Assembly (NCBI RefSeq): GCF_019925205.1
Contig: NC_083560.1
Location: 69,267,266 to 69,331,265 of the forward strand
Source of the DNA: Metopolophium dirhodum
Taxonomy: Eukaryota > Arthropoda > Insecta > Hemiptera > Aphididae
Reading direction: 5' to 3'
Length of the DNA stretch: 64,000 nt
Shown piece by piece: positions 48,531 to 61,816 of the stretch (positions are counted from its first letter, which is position 1; each line of letters starts with the position of its first letter). The translations under genes and the position numbers were made by a program. The notes beneath the pieces were generated by a model. That model had not been told where the DNA came from. It saw only the letters and a list, made by a program, of their open reading frames with translations, and ran no database searches.

Positions 48531-48538
48531 AGTAATGA

Positions 48539-49090
48539 AAAATACTTTTTTTTTATAAAAATATTAATGTGATAAAAAGTATTATTATTATTAAAAAAAT
48601 GACAACACCTAGTTTTATAAATTGTTAATCTTAAACTGAAATATATCCAGATAGATCGGGTGTTGTTGCGTGGACGACATTATGTGTCGTAGTGCAATAA
48701 GCTCACGTACTGTGGATCGTTAATCTTCGGGAAATCTTCCACCCTTCGGTCGGAACCGTGCACTAAAATTTTTAAAAATTCTCCGAGAAATGTCAACTGT
48801 CGATATGTGTTATTTATTGACAATACCCGTATACACGCACATTACACATACGTATAATATTATAATATTATGCACATTGCGCATAGTCGGGCGTGTCTGT
48901 CCGATAAATGGCCCGCCGTATGGCTGGTACGATTATTATTATTATATTAGGTTTATATTATAATATCATATTATTATTATATTAAGTGCGCTCGACGTTC
49001 CAGGGCGATTCGTCGACGACAAGAACCAAACACCATTAGGCATTTCGCTATTTCAGGTATTTGAATAATTTAAACGTGTCGTATATTGCA

Positions 49091-49125
<35 letters not shown>

Positions 49126-49640
49126 GTAATATGCATAATATTATAATAATGTTGTGCGCGTATATATATATAATATTATAATATATTATAACGCGACGGC
49201 GACGATGTCGCGAACACCGCACTGGTCGGTCGGGAAATAGGGGGGGGGGGAGGAAGCTTTATCGGGTGTGCAGTGGTCTCAAAATATCAATATAATAATA
49301 TAGTCTGGATGGTTATTAGGTATGATGTTGTTACATTATAGTATTATAATATTATACATTTATAATTATATTATACTCATTGTATTCTTAAATACATATT
49401 TATGTGGATAATAATATGTAATATGTACTATATACATTATAATATTATTTCATATAATTCTTATGTATGCTTTATGTATGTAGGACGTATGTACATATTA
49501 TAATATTATATTGTGCAGCAAAAACGGAGAAGTTTCGATGCACTAAGAAGTTTTGTAATGCATTCGAGTATTGTGCATTCTTATTCCTTGGACGGGTTAG
49601 GGCATACCAGATTAGGATTAATTAACAACACAGTCAGATG
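48539..49640. other. Start of the transposon-poor region, no gene
   Basis: The composition changes here: CG-containing words such as GTCGGTCGGG appear, with (TA)n at 49093-49120 and many TATAATATTATA palindromes. I see no coding region. It may be downstream control DNA of the distal antenna-like gene. Confidence 0.4.
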
Positions 49641-49657
49641 TATAAACTAACGAAAAG

Positions 49658-49663
49658 TTTATT
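49658..49663 (-). terminator. Possible poly(A) signal for the distal antenna-like gene
   Basis: On the minus strand AATAAA is followed within 30-40 bases by a GT-rich stretch (TCTGACTGTGTTGTT). If used, the 3' UTR would be about 4.5 kb. Many other AATAAA words occur in the AT-rich DNA between, so this is one candidate only. Confidence 0.2.
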
Positions 49664-52600
49664 TCTTTAACAATTTGATCAATTTATGTACAGAAAAAAA
49701 AAATAAAAATAAATAAATATATTTATATAGGTATACATTATACATTATATAATAATAATATTAAATAATAATACATTAAAATATATTGTACACAAACATG
49801 AGTGAATTATGGTAATCCTAACATTAAATGGTATTAACAGTAAATATAAATAAAGATATAAATACTTAAGAATATATTAAAACTAGATGATTTAGCCAAT
49901 CAAACACAGACACAATAGTTATAATAGTATGCCTGTGTAATTTTAGTTTAGCTAAATAACCTATAAATATATTAAGAAATAAAAGGACAATCATTATAAC
50001 TGTCGAGCTATAATACTTTGATAAACAAAGGCTATTAAAAAAAAAAAAAAAAAGACAATATAAAATAAATGTTGACGATCTTAGCGATTTTCAGTCAACC
50101 ACAATGTCATGTACATATGCACATGCGGTTAGTTTGTGTTTATAGTAGTATACAGTATGTATACAGACTTTTACAGTATATAATATATTTTGTTAGGTAG
50201 GTAATCATATCCCATTTGCCATCAAATCACTCATGAACCATAGTATAAAATATGTTCACGTCTTTACTGTTAACATTGATTTTATAATAAAATCAATGCT
50301 GTAACTAAACAAATAATCTTAACATTCTGTGTTATATAGGGTTGCTGTAACTAAACAAATAATTCATAACATCCCATATAACTTACTGCCGGTCAAGAGC
50401 GAGAACCAGTGGCGACGAAACATTTAAATATTCTACTAAAACCGTGATTTTTGTGTAAGTAACTTTATTAAATTTCCTACATTATAAGCTTTAGGGGGGT
50501 TTCAGAAGAAAAATGCAATGGATATTGCAATGATTAATTACATTTTATGCCTTTGCCCTATTTATTCAGCGGAACTAGTACGAATTTTTTTTACAATGAC
50601 AAATTTTCTTTTGGGACTATTTAGATAGATAGGAAAGTTTTTCTAAAAGTTAATTTTTGACGTGAGTAATATAGTAAACTATAATATAAACATTTGAAGA
50701 GATGGTGAGTAGAACTAGACATTTTCTGGTTGAACGCTCAAGATAACGCTGAAGAAAACACTGTGTTAAAAAATATAATAAAAGTACTGAAAAATGTCAA
50801 CGAGTCATTATAGTTAGTGGTAAAACGTACCGAGGTTTTCAAAACCTTAGGATTTCAAAGGTCTTACAAAAATAAACTACACTTCGTGGTGTACCTATAC
50901 TTAAAGTATTCAATGTTTGTCTTGCCACTGGTCTACCCTGCGACCCGCAAACGAGTTTCACTCTCATACTGAACTACAGTAATAAAAAATATCAATTTTA
51001 AAAAATAATAACAGATTAGCTTTCATACACGGGTTGCTCTTACTCCCATGTTGGCAATCCCGTGAACTAGCCACTGTACCAAATATAACTAACATAATAT
51101 TTATGTTACAGATTGCAATAATGCTAAACTTAGGATTCAAGCAATATATATATATAATATAGAATTCGCATTTTATCTATATTATTATACATATGTATCA
51201 TTATTAATACTAAAAATATAAATCATTGATAAGTTGTTCGGTTAAGACAATGCGTGTACAATAATATCATAATCCTGCGATTTTAAAAACGAAAAGGAAA
51301 CACAAACAACAACAATAACAATATAGTAATAATGTATATAGTCTATAGCAATGAAAAAATTGATAAAAAAAAGATTATTATAATATATTATAATAATAAA
51401 TAAATGACTACAATTGTATTGTTCTTATTAAATGTCTATAGAATATGTTAAAAATGATTTACTCCGCTTGTATTATACGAACGTACCGAACATAGACTTA
51501 TATAGTAAAATACTAAAAAAAATTACTTAAAATTACACATATATAAATATATGTATAAAAACAAAACTGACACTGTCTTTAGTGGTTTTCTTTAATATTT
51601 ACATTTATAAACGTCAATACGTTAACATATAAAATATATATGTGTTCAAATTGATAATTACGTATTATATATAAGATATATATGTATATATATATCTTAT
51701 ATGATAATACATTTGTCCGGAAATTAGTGAGTTACAGTGTATAGTGTTTTGTTTTTTTAAAAATGTTTACAGTTTGATTCTGAGAGATGCGGATAGGTAA
51801 ATTCGTCGTCCTTTTGTAATTTTTTTTTCTTCTGTGTTTTGAATAAGATGTGGACGACGTGTATCTTTAGGTTTTTTCTTTTTGGTTTACAATTGCCACA
51901 ATGGGTTCCTGGGGTTAATACCTAAAAATAAAAATAAAAATACATTATTCATCAATTTCGATATTTTTTCAGTACTTTTTCAAATCTTGGTCTATTATAT
52001 GTGTATTGTGTAATATAATATACTACATACATATTTGTCATATATATGTTATATTGTATTACTATAAACATAGTATGGGGTACGAGTCATGGTTATAAGT
52101 CAGAAGCTTGTAGCCGTTATGTTAAGATGTTACTTATGTTAGGTATAATATGTTGAAGTCGCCGGGGTCTAAATGTGTTCCTTCTGCAGTTATTGTTACA
52201 TTATAATTTATAAGATTTATATTATGTAAATAATCGAAAAAAACCATAATAAACTGGAATTAAATATTCGATAGATATCTCACGGAGTAGGTAAATCACG
52301 CATCCAACGGAAATCAAAAATCAAAACGAATAGGTTTTTGTATTTTGTTTGAAGTTATAATTAATATTGAGCTATGTGCACGTCCCAGTGAAAACATTAT
52401 GACACATTTCGTTTAATTGTTTTGTATTTTCAAAATCAAAAACAAATAGAAGAAGCGTTTTCATTTTTTTTTTTCAAAAACTATAAAATGGCGTGATAAT
52501 AATTTTGTTTTTGATAATCCACAACCACTCAGAAAAAGACCGATCATCGTGAAACAATTTTTCTTGCCTAACGTTCGAGCCAGTCCTTTGATTTTAGTTA

Positions 52601-54153
52601 TTAGACCACCACACAGAACACACGCACACCGCCCACGAGTTAGTACTTAGTATCATGGTGCACATATTATTATTATGATATTGTTATTGTGTTATTGTCG
52701 TCAATACAGACAGGGTACCTATATCAGTTGTTTTTCCGTTCTTGAACAACAAACATTGTTATTTTCAATAAATATATATATATATATATACGAAAACCGG
52801 ATACGAAATAATAAAGGTTTAAAGACACGAGCAGCAGCGGCGTCGGTAAAAGAGGAGATTAACACACCAACTCAAACGGCTTTTATTTATTTGTTGTTTT
52901 TTTTTTGTTTGCACGGCTATAATAATTGTTACGGAAATTTACGGATACCCAACTACTATAAAAACTAGCACGCTCGCCCCAACATCCCTTTCTGCGAGCC
53001 GCGGCGTCTTTTCAGGACGTGTGCCGAACCGCCACTGCCGCCAAAGGACAAACGACGCCGCGCCCCGTCCGCACACACACGGTCCCTTAAATTTATAGAG
53101 TAATAAAACTGGGGTGAAAAAATAAAACGTATCCCCGAGTCCATTAAAAGAGCCGCGGTAAATGATGAGAACAAGCGAACACCCCACTGGACACCGTAGG
53201 TATACCACGTGGGTAGTGACATGGGTATCATTATTATTATTATGCGGGACGGGGCTCGAGCGTTATTATTTTTCGACGAATTGCATTTGACGGTTTTCGC
53301 AGGACACGTTTTTGAAATATTATCGAATTAAATAACGATAATCGCGAAACCACGAAAATCGATTCGGCCTTTTCTTTAAATCGAAAAACGTGCAAAAAAA
53401 AGGTCGTCGAAACCGTGAAAAAAAAAAGTTTTTTCCTCTTTAAAACCCCGCAGTGCTCCACCGCCGACGACGCGATCGTCGTGTTTGTGTGCGAGGTGTG
53501 TTTACTCAACGGGCGACGCGGCATAGTAATATTTTATATTGTTATTATTATTATAAAGTGTGTCGCGGAGATGAGAAAAAGTCGACGAAATCACGTATGT
53601 TGGACGAGTGGCACGCACGGGCCCGGCCTTTTATAGACCGATAATAATAATAATAGACGGTCGGTAAACATTGCGGTGGCGGAGGATCGGGCGGGGAATA
53701 AAAATTGCAATAATAACACTGCACGTAAACGTGGGACGTATATATAAGAGAAACGTATGAAAATATTTTTTTCGCGCGCGTGTATCAAATGCTGTTCAAG
53801 AGAGAGAGAGCGAGTCTTTTAATGTATACGATGATCGATGTGCGTGTGGTATGCGCGGTAACTGCACCTATATAAAAAAAAAATATATCTATATATATAA
53901 TCGATCGTGTTTGCGGGGGGTGAAAAAAGCGACAAAACGTAAGCCCTACGAAAAAAAAGTACGCGCGCCACACACACACATATATATATAATGTGTGTAT
54001 ATTATGGCGAAAAACGTCGCTATTGCTGCCGCTGCTGAAAATGTGATTTATCGGAATTGGCGTCGTAAAACGAAAAACGTCGCAGTCTCTAGCGCGTGTG
54101 GGTTGCAGGGTTAACACTGTACTACGTTATTGTTATTAGAACGTTATTATTGT
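49664..54153 (-). other. Probable long 3' UTR / downstream DNA of the distal antenna-like gene
   Basis: No reading frame with a recognisable motif lies here. Transposons are absent, unlike the 14-48 kb part. A splice-acceptor-like site (T-rich run then TAG, AG at 51922-51923 on the minus strand) could start an alternative 3' exon. Frames at 52675-53644 overlap in conflicting frames and are judged incidental. Confidence 0.35.
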
Positions 54154-56405
54154 CTAGTGAGGAGGATTTTTCGGGACTGAGCAAAGAGTCTCGCCTTGTC
54201 TAGTATGTACGATGTCGTCGGTGCACCTGCTATTATACGGCTTGTACAGGTTTCTGTAAGAATTGTGCCTCAGTATTTTCGAGCTCGGTTGTGTAGTGGT
54301 GGTGGTGTTTGTGACCATGGTTGTGGTTAATGACGGTTTGCAATCCTTACACTTATTCCTCGAGTGCATGGACAGGTCCAATGCCTGCGGCTCCATCAGC
54401 GTGGCCGTCACCATAGTGTTGATGAAACTGCTGCAACACAAAACACAAACGGAGTCGTTAAAATCGCCGTACAGCAAAACAAAATAATAATATTATCATA
54501 TTATACGGCTGCATCGACTAAACCTAATCGCTAACCATTAGTGGGGCGACCCCAACTACATCATTGTTATCAATGTTCGAGGTCCGATCGCGAGAGTATA
54601 TAAACACGCAAAAACGTGTCGATCGTAAAATCGACAACGTATAAGCGTTTTCAGCGAATTTTCGAAAAAAATTTCAGCGCCATCATGTACCGCACATTAT
54701 TATAATAATATTGTCGATATCATTTTATGGATCGTACACGACGATGCACAAGTACGCGCGAGCAGGCTGCAGTGAGCACGTCGCCGACGCGTCGTCCTCG
54801 TTATCGGGCGATTATAGTAATAGTGTAATATAATATATTATTGTATTATTATTATTATTATTGTTGTGTATCACGCGTGGCCCCCCACCCAGTCCCCCGC
54901 GTCCAACGCGTCTGACCTCGCAGTCCGAAAAAAAATTTACGATAACGATACCGTCGCGTCGTCGTCGTCGAGTCTCGATAAAGAAAAGAAATCCGATGGT
55001 AAAAAAAAAATATATATAATAAAACCCGATCGCCGTAACCCGTCGTCGCCGTCTACTTAATATCATGTAATGTTGTGTGTACGAATTACGAGTGCGACTC
55101 GGTTTTATCGGACCGCGTCAAATATAATAATAATAACGGCGGCGGGATAAGACTACACATATATTATATGCGTATTGCTATACAACATAATACCGGTGTA
55201 CGATATAAAAAAATAATAATAATAATATTTTACACAATAGATCGATCGACCCGAAAACGAAAATCTCGACCGCCGATCTCGTGTGTCGGCGACGGCGACT
55301 GCGGCGGCGGTCATTGGATTTTATTATTATTATTATATTATTATGCGCCGCGGCTCGGCACGACGACCGCGACGGCGACGCAGTGCCCCTCCGGGCACTC
55401 CTCTTGTCGCCCCCTGCTGCCGTTGCTGCTCCTCCGCGCGCCATTTCCGAAGCGACGAGACGGCCGCCACCGCCGCGCCGCTCCCGCAAACTCGTCGCCG
55501 GCGAGGACGACGTCACGCAATTATCGCACGAGACTCGCGGTCCGTCGTGGTCCGTATTAGTTTTTTTTCCGTCGTATTATTTTATTTTATTTTTATCTGG
55601 CCGTTACCTATGGTACACGCGCGATTTATACAACGCAAACGCGTTTAACGAAATTACCTCGACTTGTTGTAGGAATTTTCCGCAGTGAAATCCGGAGATA
55701 GATAGTTGATTGAACCTGGTAGCGGGGGCACCTGAAACAGAAACAAAAAAAAAACAACGGTTAAGTGACTGTATTCAAAGTGTATGTGTGCATGTGTGCA
55801 ATAACTAATAGTGTAATGCTATATACGGTAGGTAGTTATACGAATCGGCACTCGGCCCGCGAGTGTTTGTGTGTGCGGTGAGCGGGGAGGGGCGGAGGAG
55901 GAAACCGAAAAAAGTCGTCGTCGGTCATCATCGGTGCGGTGTGGTGCATGCAAAGCTGCTTGTGCGTGTGTCACGGTGTACACACAATTATAATATTATT
56001 ATTATTATTATTACTATTATAACGAGATACTCGCGGGGCCGCGTTTCAGCGAGCGATAAATATTTGTTTTGCGCCGCGTACGACACGCGGCGCGCGCACG
56101 CATAGGTATGCGGCGCACAGCGATCGTTTGTTAAATAAAAAAAACATAAAAACCTCGCGATAATAATTATTACACGCGGCCCCGAGACTATATTATAATA
56201 TATTATTATGGTCCTCGTCGTCGTTACTGCACACGTGTGTGTATGGGTGTGTGCGTGCGTATAAATAATGGTTTCGAGATAATACGGTTTAACGTCGCTG
56301 GTCGCGTATACAGTAACGTTTTCCTTCTTTATATATTTTTTTCCTCCCGGTTATAAAACGAAATAAAGGCCAGATGAAAAAAGGAGGAAAACTTCGAAAT
56401 GGTAT

Positions 56406-56455
<50 letters not shown>

Positions 56456-58284
56456 CGTATGTGTTCGTATGTGTGTGCCTGAGAGGCGCGCGAGTAATAA
56501 TAACGTTGACCGTCGTCGTGTGCGGTGCGCTCGCGAGTATTTACACGTGTGTGTGTGTGTGTCCCTCGCACACGCTGTAATAACCTAAACGCGTATAAAA
56601 TATATATATATTATTGTATACATATGGCACGGCGGCGTCAAAGCGTATATATAATAAATAAATATATATATTATGCTATATACACCCGAAAGAGTGTGTG
56701 ACGTGGGAGTGTATGTGTGTGTGTATGGGTATGGGTGTGTGTGTGTGCGTGCGATCGCATGTATATGACAACAATATATATATATATATATGCACACAGT
56801 GGGCGAGTTGTGGAAAGGGTACGGGGTGGGAAAAAGGCGCGTACGAGTATTATTATACGGAAAAGTAAAAAGGTTTTTTTTCCTCACTCTATAGCTGCGC
56901 GTGGAGGGTTGTTAATATATATATATATACATAAAAACTACGTATAAATCTCGTGAAACTGACGACGACAACGATATGCGCGTCGGTTGTAAAAATTTCC
57001 GAAAAAAAATCGTATATATTATCACACATATTATAATAATATATTATAATATACCCCGCACACTGAAAATAAGACGGCCGAACGTGTGTAATATATTGAT
57101 GCGTTGTGTGTGTGACCACCACTGATGACGTGGTGAGGGGGGGGACGAACCCGCAGAGTCAAAGGACCTGCACCGACCCACCAGAACCATGACGGGGATA
57201 TGTGTACCGACGAACACAAATCATATACAATACACGTGACGCACACACACACAATCCTACATATTATAATGTGGTATTATATTATATTATTATATTATAG
57301 ATGACTCACCGGCAATGAGGACGGGCCAAAGTAATTGTTGATCTTGTTATGGATTTCAATGGGGCTCAGTCTGAGACTCGCGTGATCGGCGGCCGCTGCG
57401 GCTGCGGCGGCGGCGGCAACTGCTGCGGCGGCGACGTTGCTGCTCTTGAGGCCGCCAAGTGACGACATATTGTGATGGAGCGGGTGATGGGCAAGCTGCG
57501 TCAAATGGTGTTGCAGTTGTTGCTGTTGCTGATTAAGGCTGAGACCACCATTTAAGCCACCGACGCCATGGCCGCCACCAAGTCCAGCTGCGCCAAGACC
57601 GGCACTGAGACTTGCGTTGAGACCGGCACTGAGACTTGCGTTGAGACCAGCACTGAGGCTTGCGTTAAAACTTGCACTGAGACTTGCGTTGAATCCTGCG
57701 TTGAGGCTGGCGCTGAGGCTAGCATTAAGGCCAGCGTTGAGACCAGCGTTGAGACCGGTACCAATCAAACCACTACCGAGCAGGCCACCACCAACATTGT
57801 TGTTGTTGTTCAAGGTCATGGTATTGTTGAGCTGTTGTTTTTTCAGCTTGAGCTTGTGATGATGCTGTTGGTGGTGATGAAGTCTCTCGGGACTGCGGCG
57901 AACTGAATTGGAAACGCACGGATCTGGGCTGCTGAACCGTGACGAGCTTCCTTCCCGCTCATCTGTGTATGTCGATGAGTTGTTGTCTGAGCCGTCGACA
58001 GAAAATGATTTAGAATTGTCGTCCGACTTGTAGCCATCCGATGACGTGGACGAAGACTTAGACTTCATCTCGTTGTATTTGGCCTCTGCCTTCATGACAA
58101 TGTCCTTGTTCTTAAACCAGCCGCGGAACGTGGACTCAGCCACGTGTAGGCTCCTGGCCACTTCGGCCTTTGAACAACCAGTCATCTTGATGCGGACCAG
58201 CGCGTCCACCTTCTGGTCGATGGTGAACAGACGCTTTCCGTTGCTGTATGTAATGGGCGAGTCCTTCTTCAGACCCACCTCCAT
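54154..58284 (-). CDS. Pipsqueak-type HTH transcription factor, distal antenna-like
   Basis: A nuclear DNA-binding protein of the single-psq class; distal antenna proteins act in head, eye and antenna and neuron development in Drosophila. Coding exons are 58284-57310, 55731-55658 and 54430-54154, joined GTGAGT/TTTCAG (phase 0) and GTAATT/TTGCAG (phase 2), giving about 441 residues. Residues 18-65 hold the psq HTH (DQKVDALVRIK, SKAEVARSLHVAESTFRGW). There follow an acidic Ser-rich part, a His-rich stretch, an Asn run, a Gly-Leu-Asn-Ala-Ser repeat region (about 175-235), a Gln run, a poly-Ala tract and a conserved-looking IEIHNKINNYFGPS. The last exon has PQALDLS (364-370), close to the PxDLS motif that recruits the co-repressor CtBP. 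The start is secure, because four in-frame stops lie between the acceptor at 58411 and this ATG. Confidence 0.85.
56408..56454. repeat. (GT)n microsatellite
   Basis: An uninterrupted run of about 23 GT units within intron 1 of the coding part. A matching CA-rich cluster is near 63599-63626 at the other end of the gene. Confidence 0.95.
57595..57760 (-). repeat. Coding 24-bp minisatellite in the distal antenna-like gene
   Basis: Imperfect 24-base units (plus-strand form GAGACTTGCGTTGAGACC and variants) encode the repeating peptide GLNASLSA/GLNAGLNA. The unit boundaries stay in frame, so length change keeps the protein open. Confidence 0.8.
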
Positions 58285-58410
58285 GACGCGTTCAGGGTGT
58301 TTTTATATTTTAAAAATGATAGGTGATTTGTTTGCAAGCGGGCGCTAAATAGGCCGCTACTTCTTCCGCTACTCGTACTCCTGGGGTACGACGACGACTA
58401 AATATACGGT
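58285..58410 (-). other. 5' UTR part of coding exon 2, distal antenna-like gene
   Basis: The acceptor is a T-rich run ending CAG (58413-58411) on the minus strand. The 126 bases to the ATG contain TAG three times and TAA once in the main frame. Confidence 0.7.
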
Positions 58411-59596
58411 CTGAAAAACGAAAAACAAAAATCGACGCACGACCGTATAATGTTTGTTCAGAGAATGTGTACACATAATACATAGACATAGTAATAATAA
58501 GGGGAAAATAAATATCGCAGCGTCGCGTTTCAACCCACGCCGGGTGAAAACGCGGGGGTCAGGGAAAAGAGAAGAAAAAAGAGTTGCCTCTCCTGAATAC
58601 CCGGATGGGCTGGTGAGCAGGCGGGATAGTTGCAGGGGGTGCGCGCTGGGCGAAATGACCGAGGGCGCGTCGTGTGAGTGGTAGGGGGGGATGCGTGGTG
58701 CGAGTTATCCCCAGTGGATAAGAGGATATTCGAAGTGGGGGTGGAGGGTAACGCGCGGGTGTGTGGGATATACCCGGCCGGCAGTGAAGGAGGACAGGTA
58801 ACGTGTGTGTGACGTGGTGGCGGACGGGTAGAAATATAACGACCCGGCGGCGACGTAGGCGAGGGAGAAGATTCACCGCCGCCGCTGTACGCGTGTGGTG
58901 CGTGTACGGGTTTTACGAGCGCGCGGAGTGCCCTCCGAAACGAGTTTCGGTTTAACCGCTGCTATCCACCGACGCCGCCGACCAATAACAATAACAAACG
59001 CGCGCGCGCGCACCAACAGAAATGTCACAGAACAGTAATAATTACGGTATTTATGTTTTACGCATTCCGAGAGTATAGGAAAAAGCCCACGCTTGACGCG
59101 AGACATCGTAGAAAGGTTTGCGCAAAATGACAAGATCGTATTCGCAATATTACATTGTATTATAATAATGTGATAAAAAAATATTAATACGATTTTATTT
59201 AACTCGCTGCTTACGCAAACAACGTTATATAAAACCGATTAAAAAAAAGATGAAAAAGATAGAAAAACCGCGGACACGTAACGCGTACAATAAATATATA
59301 CGACGCATCTTCGTCGTCCGTAACGAGGACGACGATGATGATAATGATGATGATGATGATGACGATGATGGTCGTCGTCGTCGTCGTCGTTATTAAACGG
59401 TTTGAAAAAGCTGTCACCCGAACGATATTACGGCGACGTGCGGTAGGCGGAGTGAGGGTGTGGGTGTTGGTCGGGTGCGCAGTTCTGAACGGAGGGATGA
59501 ATGAAATTAAGTGGTTAAACAATTTAAACGTCGTTTACGTTAACGGGCCTGCACCGCCACGATCATTGTGCGTATAGTACTATCGCCGCTAACCGA

Positions 59597-59633
<37 letters not shown>

Positions 59634-59991
59634 GTGACGGATAACAAATAATCTCGAATTCACCCCGCCAATGTCATTAATGTACACCGACGTGCCGAGA
59701 ACTTCGATCAGACCGTAAAGTTTCGTTGGCGTTGCCTATTTCCTGTTGTTGTTGTTGTTGTTGTTGCTTTCGACGGAAAATTTTTTTTTTAATTATAACG
59801 TGCGCGCTTTTTCCCGCAATCGGGTTTCGGAACAAGGAAAATACCGGAAAATTACGTCCGTGCAAAAGAGAGTGGCGAAGAGGGGTGGCACGCTGACGTA
59901 GGTGCACTCGTTGTTAAATTGGTTAAGTTATTTTGAGTGACCGTTTTTGAAACGCTCTTATAGGTACGAGATATTGTTATATCGTTAAATA

Positions 59992-60036
<45 letters not shown>

Positions 60037-61785
60037 ATAACGGCGGGCCGCTCGTAACGGAATACGAGTGCATGCACAAAACAAACCCGTCATCATCGTC
60101 TACGCCGTCGTATATATTCACGCCCGAGAAACGACGTCTCTATATTTCATCGACGTGTGCTATTAAAATATCATTAATATTATTACGTAGTAGACGGTTT
60201 TTTTTTCTCGGCCGTCGCGCCGCATAAAAAATAATCGTAGTAATTATCGCTTTTCACTGAAATAGAGGTGGGCCACTTGACAATAAAATAACACCGTCCG
60301 GAAATATAATTAATTATAATATTATTATGTGGAGCCGGCGTTCAAATAAATAGTACGTAGGTATACGTCGTGCTCCACCGACAAAACGGCCGTATCGTAT
60401 AAAAACGGCCGTTTTAAATAATATTACGTTGTAATAATATCGATATCAACCGTTTGTTGTTTATCGCCCGTGCATTATAATAATTCGTATAAACTTATAC
60501 TATGTAAATTATAATAATAACACAATATAATATAACATTATAACATAATATATTATATTATTATAACGACAACGGCCACGCACATAGTGTATATATGATA
60601 ATGCGATACGTTTCGTTTTCACTTCAAAAGGGTTTTTATGCACTGCGCGGTTATGACATACGGTCGTCTCGAATCGACGAGTCGGCAAGGGGAAGGGATA
60701 AAAGCGTGTTAATAACCCCGGTCGTCGCGTTTTCCGCAACTAAAATTATTACGATTATCGTTATTATTATTATTACCATCATTATCGTTATCATACTATT
60801 CCATTTTACACACAAACACACGATATGACATTTTATATAATATTATATTATTCGCGCCGTCCGTATTACGTTCGAATTTTTATGTTGGGATACGTAAAAC
60901 CATGAACGGACGACGCGTTATGCGCTCATCATTATCTCTCGTCGACCGTCATTATCGCGAGTTCGGTATTTTAACGACGGTCCGTCAAAACAGAGGAAAC
61001 GGAAAAATTGAACGGAATTAAAACGGGACAAAAATAAATTTAAAAGAGAATAAGACGGAAAATTCTTAAACGCGTCCGAACAACGTTTTTGCACGTATAG
61101 TCATCGAGGGATGTCTAGCGTGTGATGTTGTTGTTGGTGTTGTTGTTATTGTTGTACCGCGCCGCGTTTTCGTGACGTAAACTTTCAATCGGATAAATTC
61201 GACATGTCCGAAGCTTTGAAAACAAAAATACTGTTAAAACGCGCGACAAACAATGGCCATCAAGGGGGGGGGGGAGGAAAGTGTTATTTTTCCGCGAAAA
61301 CGAACGAATACCGTGTATCATCTCGATCGTCCACACGTCTCCGGGTATATTTTAAGAGAGATAGAGAGAGAGAGAGAGAAGCGTGCGAGATTGAGAGGGA
61401 TTGGGTGGGAGCGGAGGGGGTAGAGAGAGTTATTGGTTTTTCGCGCGGAAACCGCTTAGAAAACGAACCGTACAACAATATTAGATATATGTGTGCGGCA
61501 CTACCTAGGCGGGAAAAACAAAAACCCGTCGAAAGGGGAAAAAACAACGGTGTAATATAATTCCGGCAAAAGTCTATGATCAGAGACCGTAAATATAATA
61601 ATATTATATATGACGACGTAACGTACGTGCACGTTCATATTATATACATGATATATAGTGATAATTTTGCCGCGCAATTTTTCACGGTCGACAGACCACA
61701 CGGCGGCGGCGGTAGAGGCACCGACGACTCGTAGTCGCGTATTTTTAGAACGCGTTTTCTTTTTCGTATATATATATATAAAATA

Positions 61786-61816
<31 letters not shown>

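Noticed and set aside
52675..53788. Cluster of conflicting short frames
   Set aside because: No motif, frames overlap in both directions, and simple-sequence composition explains them.
55178..55688. Several overlapping Arg/Ala-rich frames on both strands
   Set aside because: Driven by CGG/CCG triplets. The only supported coding piece here is the 74-base exon 55731-55658.
57568..57906. Plus-strand frames over the distal antenna-like gene
   Set aside because: They are antisense shadows of the repeat-rich exon. The minus strand has the domain and the splice sites.
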